Of a DNA stretch of 64,000 nucleotides, positions 43,805 through 53,304 are shown piece after piece. Both the position numbers and the translations under genes were made by a program. The stretch's first letter is position 1; each line of letters opens with the position of its first letter. Origin of the DNA: Kosakonia oryzendophytica (GTDB lineage Bacteria; Pseudomonadota; Gammaproteobacteria; Enterobacterales; Enterobacteriaceae); the NCBI RefSeq assembly GCF_900094925.1, contig NZ_FMAY01000005.1, positions 273,240 through 337,239 of the forward strand, in the 5' to 3' direction. The notes under the pieces were generated by a model. That model searched no databases. It was not told the origin of the DNA and saw nothing but the letters and a program-made list of their open reading frames with translations.

Positions 43805-43840
43805 CCACCGTTTTTAGGGATCGGAGAAATACAACGGTGG
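43805..43840. repeat. Inverted repeat upstream of the RlpA-like operon
   Basis: Perfect 8-bp arms CCACCGTT (43805-43812) and AACGGTGG (43833-43840) with a 20-base loop. It lies in the about 300-base gap before the three-gene unit at 44005, otherwise AT-rich with no clear promoter. Its role is unknown. Confidence 0.35.
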
Positions 43841-44004
43841 CCTTCATTGCAGCAGAAACAACGTTAAGAATAATCTGAATAGAGCCTGTTTTTATATTTC
43901 CCCAACAGATACTTTTATCACTGAATTAACAGATACGCGTATTATCAGCGCAACGGCTAAATGAGTGTGTTCGTTACTTTTTTCAAGAATAAATGGAGTG
44001 AAAA

Positions 44005-44376
44005 ATGGGACTACCCGTATCCGGGCTGGCATCAACCTATTCAGATTTCTTTATTAATAAAATGACGGCGAGCGGAGATATTTACACACACGCAGGCTTT
44101 ACCGCTGCGTTATTGCCGCGTGAAAGGTGGCGTGAGGTTCCGCTTGGGACCAAACTCAAGCTGACGTATCAAGGACGTTCCGTTATCGTCAAGGTAAACG
44201 ATCGGGGCGCTGGTGATGGCTCAATGGCGCGCGTTCTCGACCTGAGCCGCGCTGCCTACGCCAGTCTGACCGGAATACCGCTTAGCGCAATCACGGATAA
44301 AACAGCGGGTATCATCAACCTGCAATCGATTGTTATTGTGCCGCCAAATTCAGCACTGGGACCTGTATCAAAATGA
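44005..44376 (+). CDS. RlpA-like double-psi beta-barrel protein without signal peptide
   Basis: A 123-residue protein that is almost only a double-psi beta-barrel: GLASTYSDFF at the N-terminus, PLGTKLKLTYQGRSVIVKVNDRG with the conserved Asp near residue 70, and RVLDLSRAAYASL near 85. RlpA and expansin-like members act on cell walls, but this one has no signal peptide or lipobox. GGAGTGAAAA precedes the ATG. It overlaps the next gene by ATGA. Secretion by an unusual route, or an intracellular role, is possible. Confidence 0.8.
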   Translation: MGLPVSGLASTYSDFFINKMTASGDIYTHAGFTAALLPRERWREVPLGTKLKLTYQGRSVIVKVNDRGAGDGSMARVLDLSRAAYASLTGIPLSAITDKTAGIINLQSIVIVPPNSALGPVSK

Positions 44377-44936
44377 ATAAAAAGAATACGTTACGTCTTG
44401 CAGGTGCACTCGCCAGCCTGCTGATATTTTCTTGCCCGGCGGCGGAAAACATCCCGGATGCGGTAAATCAGTTGATGGCGTCACCTGTGCGTAATCTCAG
44501 CCAGGCAGACAACGATGCAGAGGGCACGGCGCGTTGGGTTGCCTGGGAAGAGGGCACGCCGGATGCCCGCACTTCACATTTGGCGCTGTTTGAAAAACAG
44601 AATAACGGCAACATTCAGCCTGTATGGTCAACGGCATGGCCGGACGCCTGGGCTCCGTCACTGTTAGTGCTCCAGGAGTGGCGCTGGCACAATCAGCCGC
44701 TGCTTGCTGTCACGGTGCAATTCGGTGCTGCGGCTGAACAAATCGATATTTACGGGCTGAATGAAAATAACCGCCCGCAGCGCCTGACAGGAAAAACCGC
44801 CGCCAGCATCAGTTGGAAGGTTAATACAGCCGGGCAACGATTACTGGTTGTGTATGAGGCGAAACCGACAGTGCTGAAAGCAACCTGTTATGGCTGGCAG
44901 GATAACAAACTGGCGGTGAAATCCTGCGACGACTAA
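44373..44936 (+). CDS. Secreted protein of unknown function
   Basis: A 187-residue protein with an N-terminal signal peptide (LRLAGALASLLIFSCPAA). I do not recognise its mature part, which has several Trp and a pair of Cys near the C-terminus (ATCYGW and AVKSCDD) that could form a disulfide. It overlaps the RlpA-like gene by ATGA and is followed 23 bases later by the EEP-family gene, so the three are one operon. It could chaperone or carry one of the other two products. Confidence 0.72.
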   Translation: MNKKNTLRLAGALASLLIFSCPAAENIPDAVNQLMASPVRNLSQADNDAEGTARWVAWEEGTPDARTSHLALFEKQNNGNIQPVWSTAWPDAWAPSLLVLQEWRWHNQPLLAVTVQFGAAAEQIDIYGLNENNRPQRLTGKTAASISWKVNTAGQRLLVVYEAKPTVLKATCYGWQDNKLAVKSCDD

Positions 44937-44959
44937 TGCAATAAAGGGGAGGGTGCATA

Positions 44960-46075
44960 ATGCGGCTGGCTTCTTATAACGTTGAGAACTTGTTTGATCG
45001 TGCGAAAGCCATGAATCAGAGTGATTGGGCCGAGGGCAAACCGATTCTGGAGAAGTTTGCCGCGTTAAATGCACTGCTTGGAGAGTTAACGTATACCGCC
45101 GAAATAAAGAAAAAAATGGTGGTCTTGATGAACGATCTGGGATTGAGGAAGTCCGATACCGGCCCGTTCGTTATTCTGCGTCGTAACCGTGGAAAACTGT
45201 TAACCCGCCCCCAGGATGGCGGTGAAATCAGCATTACCGCTGAAGGCCGCGCAGACTGGGTTGGTTCGCTGGAACTGCGATCCGCCCCCGTAGATGAAAC
45301 CGCCATGCTCCTTACCGCGCAGGTCATGATCGATCTGCGCGCCGATATTTTGGCCGTTGTGGAGGCAGAAAGCCGACCCGCGTTACAGGCATTCAACAGC
45401 GAAATTCTGCCAGCGCGCAAAGGCACGCCTTTCGAACATGTGATGGTTATCGACGGTAACGATGAGCGTGGCATTGACGTCGGTTTGATGACCGCCAACG
45501 CCTTTCCGATCGATACCATTCGCAGCCATGTTGATGATAAAGACCGCGCAGGCGCCCCCATTTTCTCCCGCGACTGCCCGGAATTTGCCATTCCCTTAAG
45601 CAACGGCGAAACGCTGCTTGTATTAGTTAATCATCTGAAAAGTAAAGGTTATGGCAGTAAAGGGAGTTCTGATGCCCGCCGTAAAGCACAGGCAGAACGG
45701 GTGAAGGCGATTTATCAGCAGCGGGTAAAAGAAGGTGAAACGTTTATCGCCATTATGGGGGATTTTAACGACACGCCAGACAGCCAGACGCTGGCACCGT
45801 TGCTTAAAGAAACGGATTTGCGTGACATCTTTACCCATGAAAAATTTGATAATGGCGGTTACCCCGGCACCTGGGGAAGTTGTACCGCCAGCAACAAGAT
45901 TGACTATATTTTGTTGTCGCCCGCCTTGTGGGAAAAAGTGAAACAGGGCGGCGTATACCGCAAAGGAATGTGGCCTGGTGTGCGTCCAGCAAAGTGGGAA
46001 ACCTATGCTGAACTGAAAAAACCGGTCAACGCCGGCTCCGATCATGCCGCTGTTTGGGTTGAGCTGGATATCTGA
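44960..46075 (+). CDS. Endonuclease/exonuclease/phosphatase (EEP) family protein
   Basis: A 371-residue protein of the EEP fold. The first strand reads RLASYNVENLFDRA, the metal Glu is in LAVVEAESRPAL near residue 135, GDFNDTPD lies near 270 with its catalytic Asp and Asn, and the last motif SDHAAVWVEL ends the protein, as expected. It has no signal peptide. Substrates in this fold range from DNA to phospholipids, and I cannot choose. GGGGAGGG lies before the ATG. It ends the three-gene unit and a strong hairpin follows. Confidence 0.88.
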   Translation: MRLASYNVENLFDRAKAMNQSDWAEGKPILEKFAALNALLGELTYTAEIKKKMVVLMNDLGLRKSDTGPFVILRRNRGKLLTRPQDGGEISITAEGRADWVGSLELRSAPVDETAMLLTAQVMIDLRADILAVVEAESRPALQAFNSEILPARKGTPFEHVMVIDGNDERGIDVGLMTANAFPIDTIRSHVDDKDRAGAPIFSRDCPEFAIPLSNGETLLVLVNHLKSKGYGSKGSSDARRKAQAERVKAIYQQRVKEGETFIAIMGDFNDTPDSQTLAPLLKETDLRDIFTHEKFDNGGYPGTWGSCTASNKIDYILLSPALWEKVKQGGVYRKGMWPGVRPAKWETYAELKKPVNAGSDHAAVWVELDI

Positions 46076-46084
46076 CAGATTAAC

Positions 46085-46115
46085 AGAAGCCAGGCTAATC
46101 CCTGGCTTCTGTGTT
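46085..46115 (+). terminator. Terminator of the RlpA-like/EEP operon
   Basis: Perfect 10-bp arms AGAAGCCAGG (46085-46094) and CCTGGCTTCT (46101-46110) with a 6-base loop, starting ten bases after the EEP stop. A short GTGTT tail follows. The next about 420 bases up to 46538 hold no well-supported gene. Confidence 0.6.
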
Positions 46116-46538
46116 CGCGGGCGTTTCCGTTACAACCTGGTATGGTTGCCCGGTGCATTGCGTCAGCCGCGTATTGCGCATGCCCGACAGGTCTTATTGC
46201 AAAGGCTGGGCATTGAGAGAAACACCGGGCCTGGCGCTAAGGCAATAACACGACCAGCACAATAATCATGACCGCAAATAGCCGGATTCCATCTGAATAC
46301 ATGTAAGTACGCATAATGTATATTATGTTAAATAGCATGAAGTAATGAACGGCACCGTTATTGGGCATTGATTCTCGCTCAATCAGCACGTTATCGGGTT
46401 TGCCTCTCCTGCCGTTCTTGCCTTTCCGTGTTCGGTACACGTTCTGCATGGCAATCTCTATGCACAATGGATTCTGGTCTTACTGTGACCGGCGGCGTCC
46501 CTTCCGCCTGGATCGCAATCAACATATCAATGCCCGCG

Positions 46539-46853
46539 TTAGGATGCAGAACGCAATACCCATTCAATCGTATCTTTAAGCGGCCCGGTAATTTGCCCCT
46601 GATCAAACCGTTGATAAGCATCATTCAGGAGATTGATATTGATATCCCAATTAATTCCAATCGTCTGATTAACACCAGGGCCAACACTCAGGTTTGTTTT
46701 CCCATTTGAAAATATATGAATATGGGGATATTTTGTCGCATCAGGAGGATTTCCGATAAAAGTCCCCTTATCGTTATCCGCTTTAACACAGCCATTTTGT
46801 TTTGCCGCCTTTGCAAAATCAGCAGTGCTTATATCCTCATCGGGTTTGCACAT
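46539..46853 (-). CDS. Small protein of unknown function
   Basis: A 104-residue soluble protein with no signal peptide and no family I recognise. It has three Cys residues near the N-terminus and a HIHIF stretch near residue 45. AAAGGTGAATT precedes the ATG at 46853, which supports it as real. It lies in an AT-richer zone with two other unfamiliar genes, on the same strand. Confidence 0.6.
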   Translation of the reverse strand: MCKPDEDISTADFAKAAKQNGCVKADNDKGTFIGNPPDATKYPHIHIFSNGKTNLSVGPGVNQTIGINWDININLLNDAYQRFDQGQITGPLKDTIEWVLRSAS

Positions 46854-46967
46854 AATTCACCTTTACGATTTAAAAATGAAGATGCCCGAAGACAGAATAT
46901 TACTGTTATCACTTCTGCCTTTCGGACATGGATTAACAGCAAGACGCATAAAAAATACTGCCTCTAT

Positions 46968-47645
46968 TTAACAACTCGGATTAACAGTCCATGTTCCATC
47001 GATGTTATAAGAGACATCAAAGGTGGTTTCACCCCCTGTGGCATCACATAACGCCGCGGTCAATGATGAACTGGTGAAATTCATCACGGTCCCGGCCTGA
47101 TATGACCCGGTTTGAATGTAATATTTAAGGATCGGCTGACAGTCCAGATTCTGGTTGGGAAGCACAGTGGTAAAGTTAGATAACACCACCGAACCATCCG
47201 CCAGCTGTACCGCCGATCCCGCGTTGATATTGGTTAGATTCGGGTTAAATACCGGCGAAACAATGCGGAATGACCCTGCCTGCGCAGTGGTGTCAGCCAC
47301 CGGAGCGCTGAGTCCAAATGGGCTCAACGAAAGCGTTGTTGAGTTATTTTGCGCATTGCTGGTTGTCGCTGGTGTCAGATCGACTGCACGAATAGCAGAT
47401 AAAAATCCAGATTGTTGCCCTACCACCGGCGGGGTATTACTTTGCTGAGCGCCAGCATAAAACTGCATATTAATCAGAAAAGTATAAGTACTACTGCTGG
47501 AAGAATAAGGTGCCAGAGAAATATTCTGGATACTATTTGAATACACATGACTTCCGCCGATATATACAGCGGGCTCCTGGAAAAAGAAAAAATCCAGCAG
47601 GGTGTTACTCTGATTTGTCAGATTAAATCTAATTAAAGTACTCAT
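46968..47645 (-). CDS. Ser/Thr/Asn-rich protein of unknown function
   Basis: A 225-residue protein rich in Ser, Thr, Asn and beta-forming residues, without a signal peptide. It starts with STLIRFNLTNQSNTLLDFFFF and has a Ser run near residue 50. Three Cys lie in the last third, with one at the very end. I do not recognise it. It lies 114 bases upstream of the small HIHIF gene on the same strand and could share its transcript. Its composition differs from that of its flanks. Confidence 0.65.
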   Translation of the reverse strand: MSTLIRFNLTNQSNTLLDFFFFQEPAVYIGGSHVYSNSIQNISLAPYSSSSSTYTFLINMQFYAGAQQSNTPPVVGQQSGFLSAIRAVDLTPATTSNAQNNSTTLSLSPFGLSAPVADTTAQAGSFRIVSPVFNPNLTNINAGSAVQLADGSVVLSNFTTVLPNQNLDCQPILKYYIQTGSYQAGTVMNFTSSSLTAALCDATGGETTFDVSYNIDGTWTVNPSC

Positions 47646-48032
47646 GATGTAATTCCTTATTGCTTAGGTAGTGTAATTTACAAATATCTTGAATATTATA
47701 TATAAAATATATTTTATTTTTTTATTCCATAGGCTTACCCCCTTATTATGAAAAGGATATATCTTTGCTAAGTTAAAAATAAAATACGAGCGGCTATTTT
47801 GCAGTCAATTTAAATTAATAGTCACATTAGAATACAACACAAACTAATTTCCAGATCGTTACGATCAATTGTGCTAATGGGTAATGTATACCCACACCGA
47901 GACAGGCCTCCCCTGCCCCGCATGTAAGACCGGAACTTCACAGATTTTATGAAGATAAGAGATTTTGCTCTGGCAGAATAAAATCCAGAACCGATGTGGA
48001 GGGTACCACTTGTTATGGATCCCAAGGATCCA
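47646..48032. other. AT-rich gap with a hairpin near the dehydrogenase stop
   Basis: About 390 bases without a convincing gene. A perfect inverted repeat, ATGGATCC and GGATCCAT (48015-48022 and 48026-48033) with a 3-base loop, touches the dehydrogenase stop, but no T run follows. The rest is AT-rich, as expected for the upstream region of the Ser-rich gene. Confidence 0.5.
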
Positions 48033-48989
48033 TTAAATATTTATGACATGCGTAGTGTCACCGTCAAAAAAGCGCACTACGTTATCGAACGCAGCCCTGA
48101 AATAGAGTGCGTAACTCTCCTTTTCCACATAGCCTAAATGCGGTGTGCACAACACGTTGGGCAGCTTTAAAAAAGGGTTATTGGGATCGTAAATGGGTTC
48201 ATGCTCATAGACATCGAGGGCCGCGAAGCCGGGTCGCCCTTGAATCAACGCATCATAAAGCGCACCTTCGCGGACAAGTTCAGCACGGCTGGTATTCACA
48301 AATAAGGCATCAGTTTTCATCAATGACAAATCCGCCGGGGTAATGTTGCCCTCGGTCTCCGCCACCAACCGCTGATGAACAGTTAGCACATCGCAGGAAG
48401 CAAAAAATTGCTCCCGGCTAACGGGTACGTGTAATCCGGCAGATCGGGCCTCTTCCTGCGCGCGTTTGCTCCCCCACACCTGGACGTTCATACCAAATGC
48501 CGTTGCATAGGTAGCAACACGTTTGCCAATTTTTCCGTAGCCCAGAATACCCAGCGTCTGGTTATTCACCGCACTGCCAATATCTCTTTGCCAGCGACCG
48601 GCTGCCATGGCGTTTACGGATGGGATTAATTTTCTTCGCGATGCCATGATCAACAACCAGGTCAATTCTGCCGGTGCAATCGGTGACCCCGAGCCCTCAA
48701 CAATCGCAACCCCCGCTTGTGTGCAGGCGGTAATATCAACATTCCGCGCCAGCTTACCAGTCTGGCTGATCACTTTGAGGTGAGGTGCACGGCGCAGAAA
48801 TGCCGCATCAACCACGGTTCTTTCACGGATCAGGATTAATGCTTCGGCATCCGCTAATTGCTTCTCCGTTTGCGGATCTTTACTCATGTCACCCAACGCA
48901 ACGCAGTGAAACCGCGCATTCTGGTGTAAAAAATCGAGATGCGCGGTTGCAAATTGATAGTCATCGGGTATTAAAATAGTGATAGCCAT
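48033..48989 (-). CDS. D-2-hydroxyacid dehydrogenase family protein
   Basis: A 318-residue NAD-dependent dehydrogenase. The dinucleotide loop LGYGKIGKRVATYA is near residue 150. The catalytic Arg is in VNTSRAELV, the Glu in DVYEHEP and the His in TPHLGYVEK. The family includes glyoxylate, lactate and phosphoglycerate dehydrogenases; substrate is unknown. The ATG at 48989 has AAGGAG eleven to twelve bases upstream; another in-frame ATG at 49034 would add 15 residues. It stands alone in the AT-rich area between unfamiliar genes. Confidence 0.9.
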   Translation of the reverse strand: MAITILIPDDYQFATAHLDFLHQNARFHCVALGDMSKDPQTEKQLADAEALILIRERTVVDAAFLRRAPHLKVISQTGKLARNVDITACTQAGVAIVEGSGSPIAPAELTWLLIMASRRKLIPSVNAMAAGRWQRDIGSAVNNQTLGILGYGKIGKRVATYATAFGMNVQVWGSKRAQEEARSAGLHVPVSREQFFASCDVLTVHQRLVAETEGNITPADLSLMKTDALFVNTSRAELVREGALYDALIQGRPGFAALDVYEHEPIYDPNNPFLKLPNVLCTPHLGYVEKESYALYFRAAFDNVVRFFDGDTTHVINI

Positions 48990-49172
48990 CGGGTAAAGAT
49001 TCTCCTTAAATGTAGGGATAATCAATGTCATCAATTATCGTGCGACAAATAAGGATTTAATTCAATACAAATTAACCAAATACCTCACCTTCCCTGCAAT
49101 AATAACGCAGAAAAGGTGAGGTTAAAAATATGACTTATCGTGCATGAGCTTATTTATTTAACCCCAGAATGG

Positions 49173-49628
49173 CTATGGTGTTGGTGCATATACTGTTTTC
49201 ACGTCATGACCATAATCATACTGCTGAAGTGGCGTCCAACCATCAGGCTGAAGATGATAGTCTCCTACGATGACCACGAAATATGTTTGAGATTTCGTCT
49301 GCGAAGAACTATTCACAAAGAAGTTAATATTCTCTGCTTGCCCGTCCTGTCTTTTCTTCGAGGTTGGCCCGCCCGCAGCATCAAAACCGTATGCCTTGTA
49401 ACTGTCATGCCATACGGCATTGAGCGTTGTTGCATCTTTACCGTCGGGTTTATCTTCGAGGATAGTATCCAAATCCTCCGCAGTTATCCCATTTTTAGCG
49501 TCAAATGGCACCTCCAGCAGCAGGACAAATGGCGCTTTACCTATGCTTTTCGAAACCGATTCCCAGCCGGTGGTTATCCATCCATCGGTATCATGATCAT
49601 CGCCTATAAAAAATATTGTCTTTCCCAT
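49173..49628 (-). CDS. Small soluble protein of unknown function
   Basis: A 151-residue protein without a signal peptide or a recognised family. It opens with an acidic, His-containing stretch (FFIGDDHDTDGW) and has strongly hydrophobic strand segments (APFVLLLEV, YFVVIVGDYHL) that suggest a compact alpha-beta fold. The ATG at 49628 is the first Met, preceded by AAGGAAAAG. Two hairpins lie in its leader. It shares strand and composition with the unknown genes at 46539-47645. Confidence 0.65.
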   Translation of the reverse strand: MGKTIFFIGDDHDTDGWITTGWESVSKSIGKAPFVLLLEVPFDAKNGITAEDLDTILEDKPDGKDATTLNAVWHDSYKAYGFDAAGGPTSKKRQDGQAENINFFVNSSSQTKSQTYFVVIVGDYHLQPDGWTPLQQYDYGHDVKTVYAPTP

Positions 49629-49659
49629 TATCTTTTCCTTATTTACCTATTACCGACGA

Positions 49660-49710
49660 GACCTTTAATTTCTCAATAAAGGTCATTTATTTCAGATTGC
49701 TTTCTGAAAT
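49660..49710 (-). promoter_or_regulatory. Two hairpins in the leader of the 49.2-kb gene
   Basis: GACCTTTA/TAAAGGTC (49660-49667 and 49677-49684) and ATTTCAG/CTGAAAT (49689-49695 and 49704-49710) are perfect inverted repeats only four bases apart, 32-82 bases before the ATG at 49628. They may be RNA structures of the leader. The rest of the gap up to the ddc terminator is AT-rich with nothing else visible. Confidence 0.35.
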
Positions 49711-49954
49711 TCTCAAGTAAAAATTGCTGTCACGACCTGGGAAAATTGCAGAAAAATAATATTCTCCTGAATTAACACACAGGATACGGATAAAGACTTT
49801 TGGCAGGTCGGGTATAACACTCATGATAAAAATTAGACTGCCAAATTAAAAATCTCAATTTCATTGCTGATCTTTTTTGTAAAGATCAATTAATCCACGG
49901 GCATAGGAAATAATGGAATTATTATTCTTGCTACAGAATATATCAGGAATAAAC

Positions 49955-49993
49955 GGCATAAAAAAAGCCGACAACATCGCTATTGTCGGCTTT
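49955..49993 (-). terminator. Intrinsic terminator of the diaminopropane operon
   Basis: Arms AAAGCCGACAA (49964-49974) and TTGTCGGCTTT (49983-49993), with an 8-base loop, are followed on the minus strand by a T run. It ends about 20 bases past the decarboxylase stop. Confidence 0.92.
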
Positions 49994-50011
49994 GATCATT
50001 TACTGGAGCGA

Positions 50012-51472
50012 TCAGGCGTGCAATTGCATCCCGCACGCGGTCACACTTGCCAGCAGAACTTTTACGTCTTCGAGGCAAACCGTCGGGTTCAGCAAGGTCA
50101 GTTTCAGGCAAGTGACGCCATCCGCTTCCGTGACACCCACGTTTGCACTGCCTGACGCCAGCAGCGCATCACCGATACGTTGATTCAGTAACGCAACAGC
50201 AGAAATATCGAGGTTTTCCGGGCGGAAACGGAACAGAACACTGGCCAGTTGCGGCTGCATAACCAGTTCCAGCAGCGGCTGTTCAGCCACAAACTGCGCA
50301 ACCTGCTGCGCCAGCGTCACACCGTTATCAATGATTTCGGCATACTGCTTTTTACCCAGTGCTTCGAGACCCATCCACAATTTCAGGGCATCAAAACGAC
50401 GCGTTGTTTGCAGTGACTTCGACACCAGGTTCGGTACGCCGTGCTCTTCGTCAAAGTCAGAGTTCAGGTACGCGGCCTGGTAGCGCATCAGTTGGTAATG
50501 ACGGGCATCTTTCAGCAAGAAAGCGCCACAGCTGATGGTCTGGAAGAACTGTTTGTGGAAGTCCAGGGTGACGGAATCCGCTAACTCAAGACCATTCAGG
50601 AAGTGACGATACTTCTCAGAGAGCAGTAACGCCCCACCCCATGCTGCATCAACATGCATCCAGATCTGGTGTTCGGCCGCCAGTGCAGCGATCTGCGCTA
50701 ATGGGTCGATCGCACCTGCGTCTGTGGTCCCGGCGGTAGCAACAATTGCCATCACCTGCTCACCGTTGGCTTTCGCCTCCGCCAGCTTCGCCGCCAGATC
50801 GTTAACATCCATGCGCGAGAATGCATCGGTTTTCACCAGCGTAACGGACTGATAACCCAGCCCCATCAGCGCCATGTTCTTCTGCACCGAGAAGTGCGCA
50901 TGTTCAGAACAGAGTACTTTGATTTTGCTGAGATTACCGGTCAGACCGTTCTGCTGAACCGAGTGCCCCTGGCGTGCAAAGAACGCATCGCGCGCCAGCA
51001 TCAGCCCCATCAGGTTGCTCTGCGTACCACCGCTGGTGAAGACCCCGGCATCGCCCGCCTGATATCCGACCTGCTCACGCAGCCATTCAATCAGTTTGAT
51101 CTCAATGATCGTAGCTGAAGGACTTTGATCCCATGAATCCATGCTCTGGTTGGTGGCGTTGATCAACACTTCCGCCGCCTGGCTGATCACCAGGCTCGGA
51201 CAGTGCAGGTGCGCCACGCATTGCGGATGGTGAACAGACAGGCTGTCTTTGAGGAAATACTCAACGGCGCGCTCAATGGCGGCCTGGTTACCCAGGCCCT
51301 CAGAGGTAAACGCTAAATTGATACGCTCACGCAGTTGTTCAACGCTCTTGCCCTGATACATCTCAGGTTGTTGCAACCACTGAACCACCGCTTTGGTACT
51401 TTGCTCAATGGCGTCCTGATAGGCGGCAATACTCTGCGCAGAACCGGACAGAATCGGATTTAAATCAGACAT
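50012..51472 (-). CDS. ddc: L-2,4-diaminobutyrate decarboxylase
   Basis: A 486-residue PLP-dependent group II decarboxylase. The PLP Lys is in VTLDFHKQFFQ near residue 305, the substrate and cofactor loop GVFTSGGTQSNLMGLMLARD is near 130, and HVDAAWGGALLLS near 275 binds the cofactor. It removes CO2 from 2,4-diaminobutyrate to give 1,3-diaminopropane in the cytosol. It follows dat by 11 bases; the start has GGAGAGTGC. Ddc enzymes of Acinetobacter and Enterobacter are of this length and sequence type. Confidence 0.93.
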   Translation of the reverse strand: MSDLNPILSGSAQSIAAYQDAIEQSTKAVVQWLQQPEMYQGKSVEQLRERINLAFTSEGLGNQAAIERAVEYFLKDSLSVHHPQCVAHLHCPSLVISQAAEVLINATNQSMDSWDQSPSATIIEIKLIEWLREQVGYQAGDAGVFTSGGTQSNLMGLMLARDAFFARQGHSVQQNGLTGNLSKIKVLCSEHAHFSVQKNMALMGLGYQSVTLVKTDAFSRMDVNDLAAKLAEAKANGEQVMAIVATAGTTDAGAIDPLAQIAALAAEHQIWMHVDAAWGGALLLSEKYRHFLNGLELADSVTLDFHKQFFQTISCGAFLLKDARHYQLMRYQAAYLNSDFDEEHGVPNLVSKSLQTTRRFDALKLWMGLEALGKKQYAEIIDNGVTLAQQVAQFVAEQPLLELVMQPQLASVLFRFRPENLDISAVALLNQRIGDALLASGSANVGVTEADGVTCLKLTLLNPTVCLEDVKVLLASVTACGMQLHA

Positions 51473-51483
51473 GCACTCTCCGA

Positions 51484-52869
51484 TTAAACAGGCTTAACGC
51501 CAGCGCCCAGCAGTGCGCTTTCAAATTTATCGAGGAACACTTCCAGCTCTGCATTGGTGATCAGCAGGGATGGCAGCAGACGCAGTACGCAACCGTTACG
51601 GCCACCGCGTTCCAGAATCAGGCCCGCTTCGAAGCATTTTTTCTGCAACAGTGCAGAAAGTTCGCCATCAGCCGGGTAGCAACCCAAGTGATCCTTCGCT
51701 TCGTTCGGTTTAACGATCTCGATACCAATCATTAAACCCAGACCGCGCACGTGACCAATCACCGGGAAACGTTTTTGCAGTTCCGCCAGTTTGCCTTTCA
51801 GCCACTCGCCCTGAATGGCGACTTTATCAGCAATACGCTCTTCTTTCAGGATCTTCAGCGTGGTCAGACCGGTAGCCATCGCCAGCTGGTTGCCACGGAA
51901 CGTACCGGTGTGGTGACCCGGGGCCCAGGCATCGAACTGTTTTTTGATACCGAGGACTGCCAGCGGTAAACCACCACCAACGGCTTTGGACATCACGATG
52001 ATGTCCGGCTCAATGCCAGCGTGCTCAAAGGCAAACAGTTTACCGGTACGCGCGAAACCAGCCTGCACTTCGTCGAGGATCAGCATAATGCCGTGCTCTT
52101 GCGTCACCTTACGGATACGCTGCAGCCACTCAGCCGGTGCCGGGTTCACACCGCCTTCGCCCTGCACTGCTTCAAGGATCACTGCCGCCGGTTTACGTAC
52201 ACCGCTTTCAACGTCGTTGATCAGGTTTTCGAAGTAGTAAGTTAATGCTTTAACGCCAGCTTCGCCGCCAATGCCCAGCGGGCAACGGTACTGATGCGGA
52301 TAAGGCATAAACTGCACTTCCGGCATCATGCCGTTTACTGCTTCTTTCGGCGACAGGTTGCCGGTAACGGAAAGCGCGCCGTGCGTCATCCCGTGATAGC
52401 CACCAGAGAAGCTGATCACGCCAGAACGGCCTGTCACTTTCTTCGCCAGCTTCAGCGCTGCTTCAACAGCGTCCGCACCGGACGGACCGGTAAACTGCAG
52501 GCAGTACTCTTTGCCCTGACCCGGCAACAAGGACAGCAGATAAGAGGAGAACTCATCTTTCAGTGGGGTAGTCAGATCGAGCGTATGTAACGGTAAGCCA
52601 CTGGTAATGACACTTTGAATGCTTTGAAGCACCTCAGGATGATTATGACCAAGCGCCAGAGTCCCTGCGCCCGCCAGGCAGTCAAGATACTGCTTATTCT
52701 CAACATCGGTGATCCAGACGCCCTGCGCTTTGGCAATAGCCAGCGGCAGCTTGCGTGGATAGCTCCTGACGTTAGATTCAAACTCAGCTTGTCTTGCTAA
52801 AAAGGTTTCATTGCTCTGCGGTAATGAATTAGCACTCAAAGTATCAATACGGACTTTATCCGTCATCAT
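51484..52869 (-). CDS. dat: Diaminobutyrate-2-oxoglutarate aminotransferase
   Basis: A 461-residue class III aminotransferase. The PLP-binding Lys lies in [14 protein letters not shown] near residue 295, and [18 protein letters not shown] near 265 carries the conserved Asp and Gln. [20 protein letters not shown] near 125 also matches. It makes 2,4-diaminobutyrate from aspartate semialdehyde and glutamate. GGAGTGAT lies before two adjacent ATGs. It is transcribed divergently from the LysC-like gene, which supplies the aspartyl phosphate for the semialdehyde. Confidence 0.94.
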   Translation of the reverse strand: MMTDKVRIDTLSANSLPQSNETFLARQAEFESNVRSYPRKLPLAIAKAQGVWITDVENKQYLDCLAGAGTLALGHNHPEVLQSIQSVITSGLPLHTLDLTTPLKDEFSSYLLSLLPGQGKEYCLQFTGPSGADAVEAALKLAKKVTGRSGVISFSGGYHGMTHGALSVTGNLSPKEAVNGMMPEVQFMPYPHQYRCPLGIGGEAGVKALTYYFENLINDVESGVRKPAAVILEAVQGEGGVNPAPAEWLQRIRKVTQEHGIMLILDEVQAGFARTGKLFAFEHAGIEPDIIVMSKAVGGGLPLAVLGIKKQFDAWAPGHHTGTFRGNQLAMATGLTTLKILKEERIADKVAIQGEWLKGKLAELQKRFPVIGHVRGLGLMIGIEIVKPNEAKDHLGCYPADGELSALLQKKCFEAGLILERGGRNGCVLRLLPSLLITNAELEVFLDKFESALLGAGVKPV

Positions 52870-53198
52870 ATCACTCCTACAACCGGGAGTATGTTTAACA
52901 CCGGGTTGAATAAAAGGTTTAAGGGGGGCCTACAAAAAACGCGGCTAATATATGTTGTTTTAGCAGCGGACTCAATATTTTATTTTTATAAAATCTTTCA
53001 CAAAATTTGCGTTTAAAATCAACAAATAACAACAATAACGATCAGCTGAAATATTTTTTTTCATTGGTTACAGGCAAATCGTAAGGAAAATATCGATTCA
53101 GCGGGTTAAATCACTTACTATGCCCCGCGGTAAATTCTCCGCACGGTGAAACAAAAGGAAACAAACAATTTAAGTTAAGCCACTCATACGCATCATCC

Positions 53199-53304
53199 CG
53201 GTAACTTGTCACAGGCCAGACAGGTTATTGACAACAGGAGCCAGGCTCCTGGGTTGTAATCAGAAATGTTCGCGGGCGGACATTTCATAAGGCGTAAGTT
53301 GCTG
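53199..53304 (+). ncRNA. Shortened lysine-riboswitch-like leader
   Basis: The 3' half of this leader resembles the E. coli lysC lysine riboswitch. A P4-like hairpin (53235-53251, CAGGAG/CTCCTG) is followed by CTGGGTTGTAATCAGAAATG, and a P5-like hairpin pairs GAAATGT with ACATTTC (53263-53286). A P1-like helix of about nine pairs joins 53199-53207 with 53296-53304. Downstream, CCCTTATGCCGAAATGAAAAT and TGAGATTGTTATG parallel the E. coli leader up to the start codon. The 5' part that normally forms P2 and P3 is replaced by about 25 bases with only a short GTCA/TGAC stem. A perfect 14-bp palindrome (53352-53365) lies near the gene. It may no longer bind lysine. Confidence 0.55.

Noticed and set aside
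46237..46467. Short frame ending in a hydrophobic segment (minus strand), toxin-like
   Set aside because: The frame has no good ribosome site and its start is uncertain; the hydrophobic end alone does not support a gene.
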